This document shows, piece after piece, positions 11,601-17,381 of a stretch of 64,000 nt of DNA. Position 1 is the first letter of the stretch. Each line of letters opens with the position of its first letter. The notes under the pieces were generated by a model. That model saw nothing but the letters and a program-made list of their open reading frames with translations. It had not been told where the DNA came from and made no database searches. This DNA is from Aminobacter aganoensis. GTDB taxonomy: Bacteria; Pseudomonadota; Alphaproteobacteria; Rhizobiales; Rhizobiaceae. Made by a program: the position numbers and the translations under genes. The stretch lies in contig NZ_JACHOU010000019.1 of NCBI RefSeq assembly GCF_014206975.1, positions 1-64,000 on the forward strand, in the 5' to 3' direction.

Positions 11601-12100
11601 TCGACACGCTCGACATGTCGGCAATCACCGCCAACAGCACTGTCGATCTCGGCACCGGCCTCGGCGGACGCGGCAGTGCCTCGTCCAGCCAATCGGGCAC
11701 GGACACGCTCTGGGGCATCGAGAATGTGGTCACCGGATCGGGTGACGACATGATCACCGCCAGCAGCGCCGTGAACGTCATGGATGGCGGCGCCGGGGAA
11801 GACACGTTCCGTTTCCTGTCGACTGCCGACGCGGATGGCGACACCATCGTCTCCTTCCAACCCGGCGACCGCATCGACCTGTCGGCAATCGACGCCAATA
11901 CCGGCTCTGCCAACCACCAGTTCACCCTGGTTACCGGTTCCGGCTTCAATGCCGCCGGGGCGCTGCGGGTCACACACGAAACCTGGCAGGGCCAGGACTA
12001 CACGCTGGTGGAGGGCAATACCAATGGCGGCAGCGACGCCGAATTCACGGTGAAGATCAAGGGGCGTCACACGCTGACGACAAACGACTTCGACCTCTAA
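2687..12100 (+). CDS. giant RTX haem peroxidase secreted by type I system
   Basis: A 3137-residue secreted animal-type haem peroxidase fused to long Ca-binding RTX arrays. By eye-alignment with mammalian peroxidases the catalytic residues are present: distal His309 (FFGQFFDHGLD), Arg590 and haem-linking-type Glu593 (RGNENIGLT), proximal His714 (YRFGHSM), and the ARGRDTG block near 840. RTX nonapeptides (GGxGxDxxx) start near residue 1110. Two Ig-like domains follow (about 1568-1782), then further RTX blocks broken by beta-rich stretches with the VENLTL-type motif. A poly-acidic linker lies at about 2796-2842, then a last RTX block and a C-terminal type I signal region. There is no N-terminal signal peptide, as expected for this route. 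The ATG at 2687 has GGGGG upstream and was preferred to a TTG at 2672. The fusion of peroxidase and RTX is a known bacterial group (peroxicin-like); substrate and halide preference are unknown. Confidence 0.95.
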   Translation: MAVKLNKHDLEFILKQIKIAEAHASGIPLTEIRVDENGNYGTSGNIAITQPHLPYGLRTVDGTYNNIIPGRELWGAADQTMPRLFDPNWRNETDGDSFDPDGPTQPGSAVTNGNYNSGGASGSIADADPRIISNLIADQTPNNPAALIAALRHAGVEGDLTAAMASVTAPYALVHAVHVAEGRVASWQKMKDDIQGAIDAAIAAGQPTAHLTVLQPMIDGNLAAAQAAAAVASADADAYQITLPDGDDADTADDVVIGAQEALNRIATDLGLEFEVDGRSLKIPNVAPDEGLSAPFNGWMTFFGQFFDHGLDLISKGGDGTIYVPLQPDDPLYVPGGFTNFMVLTRATQVEGPGADGVLGTADDTQREAVNVTTPFVDQNQTYTSHPSHQVFLREYKLDADGQPLATGKLVGNRRPNELDEYFGAGSVDLGGLPTWAVIKAQARELLGIELTDKDVFAIPLIRTDLYGEFVRDANGMPQVIVGLGPDGIPNTNDDVLVSGNLDNPLKLRLPTDPASVEGITPVRTSHSFLDDIAHNAVPVIANGVLVVDNVVIGGIDPAGNAVQFNPLTGRNTQYDNELLDKHFITGDGRGNENIGLTAVHHVFHSEHNRQIEVNKQYIIETVQSGEADIAFLNEWLLTDVTALPANLADLQWNGERLFQTARFATEMQYQHLVFEEFGRKVQPMIDVFVFNTITDIDPAIFAEFAHVVYRFGHSMLTEEISRMFLDGDGAPVRYGLIDKLDANGAPILDENGDPVQEMGQIAIAPGQLADWSQDVGLIEAFLNPVEFDKDGTITHDQAAGAIFRGMTLVQGNEIDEFVVDAVRTNLLGLPLDLAAINIARGRDTGMPTLNQAREQLYEASNSTFVKPYTSWSELAANLKNPASIINFIAAYGKHSSLTSQVADASSPTGFRDKNVDELRAAATLLVMGGVGAPPAAERLAFLNSTAGWNPANSGLNDIDLWIGGLAEKKMPFGGMLGSTFNAVFEAQLEMLQDLDRFYYLTRTQGLNLLNELENNAFSKLIAANTDMIDPGPDGIRGTADDIESPFRTGVDSFAKHDFVLNIDRDKQIEDDPTHDDAALNALGMTKVQRDNLLTEADETASSNYIRFIGGEHVVIGGSAGNDTIISDYGDDAIWGGAGDDRIESGAGVDFVIGGAGDDIITDSGDTGDFIKGEDGDDVIANSNGLDVLMGGDGKDVFIVGVDGTEVFAGEGDDFILGGADHDFILGNEGDDWMEGGDGFDVLNGDNSELFFNSTIIGHDVMIAGENENDFDAESGDDIMVQGESVMRNEGMLGFDWAIHKGSRIAADSDMRIPIFTNVANDILRDRFDQTEGLSGWIHNDVLRGDDRGDTSELEPELDMQGHELNQAGVDRIAGLRELLELAARNGASDDAIAWTGGNILLGGDGHDTIEGRGGNDFIDGDAWLNVRIRLTNADAANTPENEIATVDTLKHVFTATDVGANGQPVPVAWAGKALSELLLEGTIKPRQLHIVREVLSADGSDDTDTAVYAGNRDWYEITQVGDKTIIARREQEEIDPHTDEGTDILVNIERIQFADQILTLRTTGNHDPVGQLRITGLPATEDGLLTVDASLVYDANFPGGVIPEDKISYQWQVERNDGTGDFVDIPDAQGNTFRPGDAEAGLGLRVRGTFVDGGQVREYVYSAVTAPVVAVNDAPSGNLLISDPSPTEGQQITAAVAFVDPDGMSDAFEEGLLTYQWQRSSTPGIEASWTNIGAPSATSSYTPGQADVGMYLRVRVDYTDDGGRQEFFVSAPTSMVGDDINGSNNTGSAAIDETLNGNAGDDVIDGNNGDDLINGNAGNDVLNGGAGNDTINGGDGNDTLNGGTADGTGTDINILNGGLGSDTFIHNDDEGPNAFNGGEDPDGADNDTVYYTGDNGNDTLAVVYDGTRITQLEGGTLTDIESVVADGDNVDANLHSVTSDGDGDDDRLTYATSSSSGVNVNLLTGVATGFAFIRNFEHVEGTQNADTLVGNNEANELEGHGGADTLRGGFGDDELDGGDGNDTLFGDAGNDMLNGGTGADTMWGGGGSDTFVVDNASDVVVEAASEGIDTVRTMLASYTAGNNVENITYVNGSNSGSGTGAFTGTGNALDNFITGGTAGDVLTGNDGDDTLIGNGGNDTLTGGAGNDVLDGGTGNDTMTGGTGDDTYYVDDVSAPADVVTELDNEGTDTVISSQSYTLGSFVENLTLSGSSGNSATGNALDNVLTGNSGGNTISGGGGNDRLRGGGGNDTLYGGTSSGDSGTEDTAIFSGSLAGAAFGSSGSNLTVNAGDGTDTISGIERLQFADHLANVLYSTASSAVPLNGTANADLFVGTVGSGARTMVGGDGDDHYFVNGNDTVSETSSTGGTDTVYVAQGLNSYSLGDNVENLTAQGSGTRTLTGNGLANVIVGGTGNDAMSGGGGNDTYYVNNTGDTVSEGNGTAGGIDKVVSSVSYTLTDADVEDLELSGTSGISATGNGSANLLTGNAGNNTLNGQGGTDTAVFADGAIDYRFDLNGGNARVNAYGEGGNDTLQGIELIRLAGIDYALSNGSNAGATTNGSGSAELLLGNGGDDTLNGNGGNDILVGGDGEDTINGGAGNDTIIWDGTNGDDLDAVDGGANTDTFHINGSNAGETFRIYTALEYAEALDTTAPEGYEIFITRAVGGGDETLIAQLTNIEEISINARGGTDSFEVFGDYTNTSLSLSTITIEGSPGNDTVDISGLQSAHRIVFKTNGGTDTIVGNLRPQDVIQLPDGTTIADYEVTIDEETGRTKLTSDNHSVTFVSPQGMPNIGSGDDDDDDDDDNVENPPPGSGNGDGDGDGDGDGDDNGPGSDDDEDEDDVGVVSPGAIAGTAIADVLLGTAANDSIIALAGDDVLRGQGGEDFLSGGEGRDMAFGGDGNDDMLGGDGADMLYGDGGADRIFGDDGDDLINAGAGSDAVQGGSGNDLILASAGDGDDSYWGDGMSSCGAGIDTLDMSAITANSTVDLGTGLGGRGSASSSQSGTDTLWGIENVVTGSGDDMITASSAVNVMDGGAGEDTFRFLSTADADGDTIVSFQPGDRIDLSAIDANTGSANHQFTLVTGSGFNAAGALRVTHETWQGQDYTLVEGNTNGGSDAEFTVKIKGRHTLTTNDFDL
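11072..11210 (+). repeat. acidic low-complexity tract inside the peroxidase gene
   Basis: Nine Asp codons (11072-11098, mixed GAT/GAC) are followed by a Pro/Gly/Ser/Asn stretch, an array of alternating Asp-Gly codons built from repeated GACGGAGAC-type units, and another Asp/Glu run. At protein level this is a highly charged flexible linker separating the last RTX block from the rest of the peroxidase. The near-identical tandem units make the length prone to change by slippage. Confidence 0.85.
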
Positions 12101-12108
12101 ACGTGGTT

Positions 12109-12175
12109 GGCGGATTGGTCATGGGGGCCAGTCCGCCAGAAGCCGGCCCCGCGGTTGCGGCACCCCGGGGCCGGC
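12109..12175 (+). terminator. two consecutive hairpins between peroxidase and secretion genes
   Basis: First hairpin: GGCGGATTGG (12109-12118) with CCAGTCCGCC (12128-12137), one G-U pair. Second: a 10-bp GC stem, 12142-12151 with 12166-12175, and a 14-nt loop. Neither is followed by a T-tract, so they look like partial terminators or 3'-end stabilisers rather than strong terminators. They could set high expression of the RTX cargo with weaker read-through into the secretion genes. Confidence 0.55.
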
Positions 12176-12201
12176 CTCTCTGAGTAAGGGTGGGTGGGTT
12201 C

Positions 12202-13974
12202 ATGAGCAGTGACAAGGGTGACAAGGGCGCCAGGTCGCGCCCTCGGACAGCAGGCGAACTGACGCGCGGCTTTCGCGGCATCGTCGTCTTCCTGTTCTCC
12301 ATATCGGGCATTATCAACGTGCTCGCGCTGACCGGCTCGATCTACATGCTGCAGATCTACGACCGGGCGCTGACAAGCGGCAGCGTGCCGACGCTGCTTG
12401 CGCTGTCGCTGCTGGCGATCGGGCTCTACATCTTCCAGGGCATATTCGACATCCTCCGATCCCAGGTGCTTGTCCGCGTCGGTGGACGCCTCGATCGACA
12501 GATCGCGCCGATGGCGCATCGGGTGGCGATAGACATGCCGCGCTTCGGCTTTTCGACGGCGGAGGCGCTGGAGCGTGGCCGCGATGTCGACACCGTTCGC
12601 GGTTTTCTCGGCAGCCAGGGGCCGGTGGCGTTGTTCGACCTGCCCTGGATGCCGCTCTACATCCTCTTTGTCTACATGTTGCATCCCTATCTCGGCGCAT
12701 TGACGCTCGGCGGCGCATTCGTGCTGGCACTGCTCACCATCGCAACCGAATTGATGACACGCGGCCATGCTGCCGAAACGCACAGGGCGGCGATCCTGCG
12801 CAATCAGATTGCCGATTCCAACGCGCGCAACGCCGAGGTGCTGAAGGCGATGGGCTTTGCCGGCCGGGCCGTGTCGCGCTTCACCGCTGCCAATGCCGAG
12901 CATCTTGCTCTGCAGACCCGCACCAGCGACGTCAGCGGTACGTTCGGCGCCATCTCCCGTGTGCTGCGGATGCTGCTGCAATCGGCGATTCTAGGACTGG
13001 GTGCCTATCTGACGATCCAGGGCAACCTGTCTGCGGGCGCTATTATCGCCGCCTCGGTCGCTTCGGCGCGCGCACTGGCTCCGGTCGACCTGGCAATCGG
13101 CAACTGGAAGAATTTCGCCCAGGGCCGCAGTGCATGGCGGCGCCTGAAGGAAACGGCCGTGGCGCTGAGCAAGGTTCCCGAGCCGATGGAACTGCCTGCG
13201 CCTGCGCGCAATCTGAAGGTCGAAAAACTCACGGTTGCAGCCCCGGCTACGGGCCGCGTGTTGCTCAGCGACGTGGAATTCCAGCTCGACGCCGGGCAGG
13301 CGCTGGGCGTCATCGGCCCCTCCGGCGGTGGCAAGACGACGCTGGTCAGGGCACTCACCGGCATCTGGCCAGCCTTGCGCGGCAGCGTCCGACTCGACGA
13401 TTCCGAACTCACCCAATGGCGCGACGAGGTTATCGGCCGCCATATCGGCTACCTGCCGCAGGAGGTCGCGCTGCTTGATGGCACGATCGAGGAAAACATC
13501 TGCCGCTTCGACCCCGAAGCCGATCCGCGGGCCATCGTCGAGGCCGCTCGCGCTGCAGGCGTTCACGAGATGATCGTGCGCATGCCCGACGGCTACCACA
13601 CCCAGCTCGGCGCGCAGGGAATGGCGCTTTCGGCGGGCCAACGCCAGCGCATCGGGCTCGCCCGGGCGCTCTACGGCAATCCCTTCCTCGTTGTCATGGA
13701 CGAGCCGAACTCCAATCTGGATGCCGAGGGCGAGGCCGCGCTGACCAGCGCGATCCTGGCGATCCGCGCGCGTTGCGGCATCGCCATCGTCGTCGCGCAC
13801 CGGCCGAGCGCGCTGGCCGCGGTCGAGATCGTTGCCGTGGTGCAGAACGGCAAGATCAGCGCGATCGGCCCGAAGAACACGATCTTGCAGGCGCGGCCGC
13901 AAGCTCAGGTGGCGAACCTCGACACAGTCGTCAAGAAGGCACGCCCGAGCGTCAACGCAAAGGTCTCGGCATGA
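12202..13974 (+). CDS. type I secretion system permease/ATPase (PrtD family)
   Basis: A 590-residue inner-membrane ABC half-transporter that powers export of C-terminal-signal RTX proteins. The membrane domain (about 25-310) begins with a strong helix near VFLFSISGIINVLALTG. The nucleotide-binding domain has Walker A GPSGGGKTTL (about 372), signature LSAGQRQRIGLARAL (about 476), Walker B FLVVMDEPNSNLD (about 497) and the switch His in VVAHRPS (about 530). There is no N-terminal C39-like domain, as in the PrtD/AprD subgroup. The ATG at 12202 is preferred over an in-frame GTG at 12190. It starts 101 bp after the peroxidase stop, and its stop overlaps the next gene by ATGA, implying translational coupling. 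No outer-membrane TolC gene is in the window. Confidence 0.94.
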   Translation: MSSDKGDKGARSRPRTAGELTRGFRGIVVFLFSISGIINVLALTGSIYMLQIYDRALTSGSVPTLLALSLLAIGLYIFQGIFDILRSQVLVRVGGRLDRQIAPMAHRVAIDMPRFGFSTAEALERGRDVDTVRGFLGSQGPVALFDLPWMPLYILFVYMLHPYLGALTLGGAFVLALLTIATELMTRGHAAETHRAAILRNQIADSNARNAEVLKAMGFAGRAVSRFTAANAEHLALQTRTSDVSGTFGAISRVLRMLLQSAILGLGAYLTIQGNLSAGAIIAASVASARALAPVDLAIGNWKNFAQGRSAWRRLKETAVALSKVPEPMELPAPARNLKVEKLTVAAPATGRVLLSDVEFQLDAGQALGVIGPSGGGKTTLVRALTGIWPALRGSVRLDDSELTQWRDEVIGRHIGYLPQEVALLDGTIEENICRFDPEADPRAIVEAARAAGVHEMIVRMPDGYHTQLGAQGMALSAGQRQRIGLARALYGNPFLVVMDEPNSNLDAEGEAALTSAILAIRARCGIAIVVAHRPSALAAVEIVAVVQNGKISAIGPKNTILQARPQAQVANLDTVVKKARPSVNAKVSA

Positions 13975-15938
13975 CCATCACCGTCAAATCGACACGACCG
14001 GAAACGACCGAACCGGCGGCCCCTCACCCTTACCGCTTCAGCACCGAACCCAAGACCTCGCGCTGGCCCCTCGCCTTTGCCGCATTGCTGGCCGGCATTG
14101 CGCTTTACATCAAGCCCATGCTGCCCGGCTGGAGCAGCAAGGCGGAAGCTGAAGCACTCCCCGAGAACAGGGCTGACGACGCCGGCGAACAGCCGGGCCA
14201 GGGCGGAGCCGCGCTGGCTCTCCAGGCTGCTGCGGACCAGACACAAGCTGACGGCTCGGATGGCTCGCCTCCGGCCATAGGCAGCCCGCCAGGATCGGGT
14301 GACAGGCTCGTCGATCTCCAGAGCCCGGCATCGTTCGAGACCATCTGGGCGCCCGAGTTCGAGTTCATCGACTACGCGTCCTTCGGCCCGGTAGCGACCT
14401 TGCCCTTCAGGTTCGCCGGAGCATTCATGGCCGCCAACGACAATCCGGCTCCCGGCACGGGAGAATCGGACGGCAATGGGCCGGGTGGTTCCGATGGGCC
14501 GGACGGACCAGGTGGACCTGGCGGCAATGAGCCCGGCCAGGGCGGCGAGGAAGAAGAACAGCAGAACCGCGCACCGCGCACCAGCGGGCCTGTCTATCTG
14601 GCGGACGTCGCCGGCTGCGCCATTGCCTTGATCGGGCTTACCGACCTGCTCGCCAACGCCGTCGATCCGGATGGCGATGCGCTGTCGGTCAGGAACATCA
14701 CCGCCTCCTCCGGCTCGCTGACTGCGATGGGGGGGGCCTGGCTGTTCGACCCCAGCGGCTATGGGGTTGTGACGATTGCCTATGAAATCACCGACGGCGC
14801 GCGATCGGTGATGCAGAATGCCTATTTCGCGGTCGTCCGCAACAGCATTTCCGGCCGTTCGGAGGACGACCTTCTGGTTGGGACCGAATGCGGCGACGAA
14901 ATCGATGGCGGCGATGGCCATGACAACATTGACGCACGCGGCGGCAGCGACATCGTCTTCGGCGGTGCCGGAAACGACCACATCGTGGCAGGCGCCGGTG
15001 CGGACACCGTGTTTGCCGGGCTCGGCAACGACACCGTTTTCGGTGGCACCGGCAACGACTGGATTTCGGGAGGCGACGGCGACGACAGGCTGTTCGGAGA
15101 GAACGGCGACGATACTTTGTTCGGAGACGGCGGCCGGGACCGGCTGTTCGGCGGCCGAGACAACGATCTGTTGTTCGGCGGCGCTGACGACGACGAGCTT
15201 TCCGGAGACGAAGGCAACGACCGCCTGGCAGGCGGTGACGGCAACGATACCCTGCACGGTGGCGACGACGATGACGTTGTCATGGGAGATGCCGGCGCGG
15301 ACAAGATGTTTGGCGGCGATGGACTGGACACCCTCTCGGGCGGGGCCGGCACCGATGATGTCGATGGCGGCGGCGGCGACGATACCGTGATCGGCGACCT
15401 CGACTTCGTTGCCGACAGCTACGACGGCGGCGAAGGCACCGACACCCTCGACTATGCTGCCGCGACAACCAGCGTTTCGTTCGATCTCGCGTCCGGCAAG
15501 GTCAGCGGCGTCGAGACCGGCACGGACACGATCTCGAACTTCGAGGTCTTCATCGGTGGGTCGGGAGATGACCACTTCAAAGGCAACGGACAAGGCGCTT
15601 CCTTCCGCGGCGGCAGCGGCGACGACCTTTTCGAGTTTGAAGCGCTTTCGGGGGCAGGCCTGCGGGTTGCCTACGAGATCCTCGATTTCATGGCGGGCGA
15701 CCGCATCCGCGTATCCCACTACGAGATCTTCAAGGAGGTCGTCGACAGCCTCGAGGATCGCTTCGAAGACGTCTATGGCGACGGCGGCGACGACGATCTC
15801 CCGATCCTGATCAGCCACGAGTACACCGGCAACGTTCGCCGCACGCTGATCGAGGCCGACCTCGACAATGACGACCACTACGAACTGGCGATCATGATCA
15901 GCGGCGACAGCCAGGTCACCGTCTCGGAAACCGCCTGA
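13971..15938 (+). CDS. RTX protein with N-terminal membrane segment and cadherin-like domain
   Basis: A 655-residue protein coded between the two inner-membrane type I secretion genes, starting at an ATGA overlap. Residues 1-31 are polar. A single hydrophobic segment follows (about 33-50, LAFAALLAGIALYIKP), then a roughly 140-residue Pro/Gly/Ala-rich linker ending in acidic residues. A cadherin-like repeat (about 200-285, with AVDPDGDALSV), about 20 RTX nonapeptides (about 294-480) and a C-terminal region of about 175 residues complete it. The hydrophobic segment has no obvious signal-peptidase site, so it may tether the protein to the inner membrane or stall it in the export channel. Function is unknown; it could be a second cargo, a retained adhesin or an accessory of the exporter. 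A run of eight G at 14729-14736 is noted. Confidence 0.88.
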   Translation: MTITVKSTRPETTEPAAPHPYRFSTEPKTSRWPLAFAALLAGIALYIKPMLPGWSSKAEAEALPENRADDAGEQPGQGGAALALQAAADQTQADGSDGSPPAIGSPPGSGDRLVDLQSPASFETIWAPEFEFIDYASFGPVATLPFRFAGAFMAANDNPAPGTGESDGNGPGGSDGPDGPGGPGGNEPGQGGEEEEQQNRAPRTSGPVYLADVAGCAIALIGLTDLLANAVDPDGDALSVRNITASSGSLTAMGGAWLFDPSGYGVVTIAYEITDGARSVMQNAYFAVVRNSISGRSEDDLLVGTECGDEIDGGDGHDNIDARGGSDIVFGGAGNDHIVAGAGADTVFAGLGNDTVFGGTGNDWISGGDGDDRLFGENGDDTLFGDGGRDRLFGGRDNDLLFGGADDDELSGDEGNDRLAGGDGNDTLHGGDDDDVVMGDAGADKMFGGDGLDTLSGGAGTDDVDGGGGDDTVIGDLDFVADSYDGGEGTDTLDYAAATTSVSFDLASGKVSGVETGTDTISNFEVFIGGSGDDHFKGNGQGASFRGGSGDDLFEFEALSGAGLRVAYEILDFMAGDRIRVSHYEIFKEVVDSLEDRFEDVYGDGGDDDLPILISHEYTGNVRRTLIEADLDNDDHYELAIMISGDSQVTVSETA

Positions 15939-15952
15939 CGCGGGAGGACACC

Positions 15953-17287
15953 ATGGATACGCACCGACAGGGCAAATTGATCAATCGCAATCCAGACGAC
16001 GACGAGAAGCGATTTCGCCTGGGTGGACGGGTTGCGGCCGGCCTCGCCTTCGGCGTCCTGTTGCTTGCGGGTGCAGGCGGCTGGGCTGCCACAGCCGAGC
16101 TGACCGCGGCCGTGATCGCCACCGGCGCCGTCAAGGTGGATCGGAACCTCAAGGCCATCCAGCATCGTGATGGCGGCATCGTCAGCGAAATTGCCGTGCG
16201 CGAAGGCGACTTCGTCAAGGCCGGACAGGTTCTGTTGCGCCTGGACGACGCACAGACACGGGCTGAACTGTCCATCGTTCGCGGGCAACTGGCCGAACTG
16301 TCGATCAGGAAGGGCAGGTTGATGGCCGAGCGCGACGGGCTCGATCGGATGGAGCTGCCAAAGCTCTCCGATGAGGCCGGACAACATATCGATGACGTCG
16401 TGCGCGGCGAGACGAGGCTGCTCGAAGGGAACCTGCGCAACAGGAAGACGCAGATCGAGCAACTCACGCTGAGCATCGAGCAACTGGGCGAGGAGATCAG
16501 CGGGCTGGAGGCGCAGCACGCCGCGAAGCTCGATGAAGTCGCAATCATCGAGACCGAGCAACGCAAGATCAAGGGGCTGGTGGACCAGAAGCTGATCGAG
16601 AGTTCGCGGGTGTTTACCACCAACCGTGAACTTGCACGCCTCAATGGCGAGACGGCCGAGATCGGAGCCGGCATTGCCCGCGCCAAGGTGCAGATCAGCG
16701 AGATCAGGCTGCAGACCATCGCGGTTGGCGATGCCGCACGCACACAGGCCCAGCATGACCTTTCCACGGTCGAGCCGAAACTGGCGGAACTCAAGGAGCG
16801 CGCAGCCGCGATCGAGGACCGCCTCCACCGCGCCGACATCCGCAGCCCGATTGCGGGCATCGTCAACGAACTTGCCGTCAACACGCTTGGCGGGGTCATC
16901 ACCCCGGCCGAGAAGCTCGTCACGATCGTGCCCGAGGGGGCAGAGCTCAAGATCGAGGCCCGGCTCGCCCCGACCGACATCGACCAGGTACACATCGGCC
17001 AGGCCGCGAAGCTTCGGTTCAGCGCCTTCAACCAGCGCACCACGCCGGAGCTGGCCGGTGAAATTGCCTATGTCTCGGCCGCGACGTCGATCGACCAGGC
17101 GACCGGCCAGCCCCATTACATCGCCGAAATTCGCGTCTCCGACGGCGAGATGGCAAAGCTGGGCGAGAACAAGCTAAGGCCGGGCATGCCACTGGAGGTC
17201 TTTGTCGCGACCGAGGATCGCACCGCGATTTCCTATCTGGCCAAACCTCTGCTTGACCAGTTCCAGCGTGCGCTGCGCGAGCAGTGA
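15953..17287 (+). CDS. HlyD-family type I secretion membrane fusion protein
   Basis: A 444-residue periplasmic adaptor linking the ABC exporter to an outer-membrane channel. A short cytosolic N-terminus precedes one membrane helix (about 27-47). Next come the biotinyl/lipoyl-like half near AIQHRDGGIVSEIAVREGD, a long alpha-helical hairpin rich in Leu/Glu/Arg (about 100-290), the second lipoyl half (RSPIAGIVNELAVNT) and the beta-barrel domain with LRPGMPLEVFV near the C-terminus. The ATG has GGAGG eight bases upstream and lies 14 bp after the previous gene. With the ABC protein at 12202-13974 it makes the inner-membrane part of the exporter for the peroxidase. Confidence 0.94.
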   Translation: MDTHRQGKLINRNPDDDEKRFRLGGRVAAGLAFGVLLLAGAGGWAATAELTAAVIATGAVKVDRNLKAIQHRDGGIVSEIAVREGDFVKAGQVLLRLDDAQTRAELSIVRGQLAELSIRKGRLMAERDGLDRMELPKLSDEAGQHIDDVVRGETRLLEGNLRNRKTQIEQLTLSIEQLGEEISGLEAQHAAKLDEVAIIETEQRKIKGLVDQKLIESSRVFTTNRELARLNGETAEIGAGIARAKVQISEIRLQTIAVGDAARTQAQHDLSTVEPKLAELKERAAAIEDRLHRADIRSPIAGIVNELAVNTLGGVITPAEKLVTIVPEGAELKIEARLAPTDIDQVHIGQAAKLRFSAFNQRTTPELAGEIAYVSAATSIDQATGQPHYIAEIRVSDGEMAKLGENKLRPGMPLEVFVATEDRTAISYLAKPLLDQFQRALREQ

Positions 17288-17290
17288 ATG

Positions 17291-17318
17291 CCTTAAGCAG
17301 CCCGGAGCAGTCTTAAGG
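17291..17318 (+). terminator. inverted repeat with short T-run after the adaptor gene
   Basis: CCTTAAG (17291-17297) and CTTAAGG (17312-17318) form a 7-bp stem with a 14-nt loop. A T5 run follows at 17326-17330 after a short spacer. It could be a weak terminator closing the secretion operon. Because each arm contains the palindrome CTTAAG, it might also be an operator for the LuxR gene that starts 63 bp later. Confidence 0.4.
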
Positions 17319-17381
17319 TGGTACATTTTTGCCGCCGCCTATGATAACGGCATCGTTGGTTGATGCTGGATCCTGGCAGGA

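Noticed and set aside
13905-15878. 657-codon minus-strand open frame opposite the anchored RTX gene
   Set aside because: Same antisense effect from RTX codons; no ribosome site and no family features.
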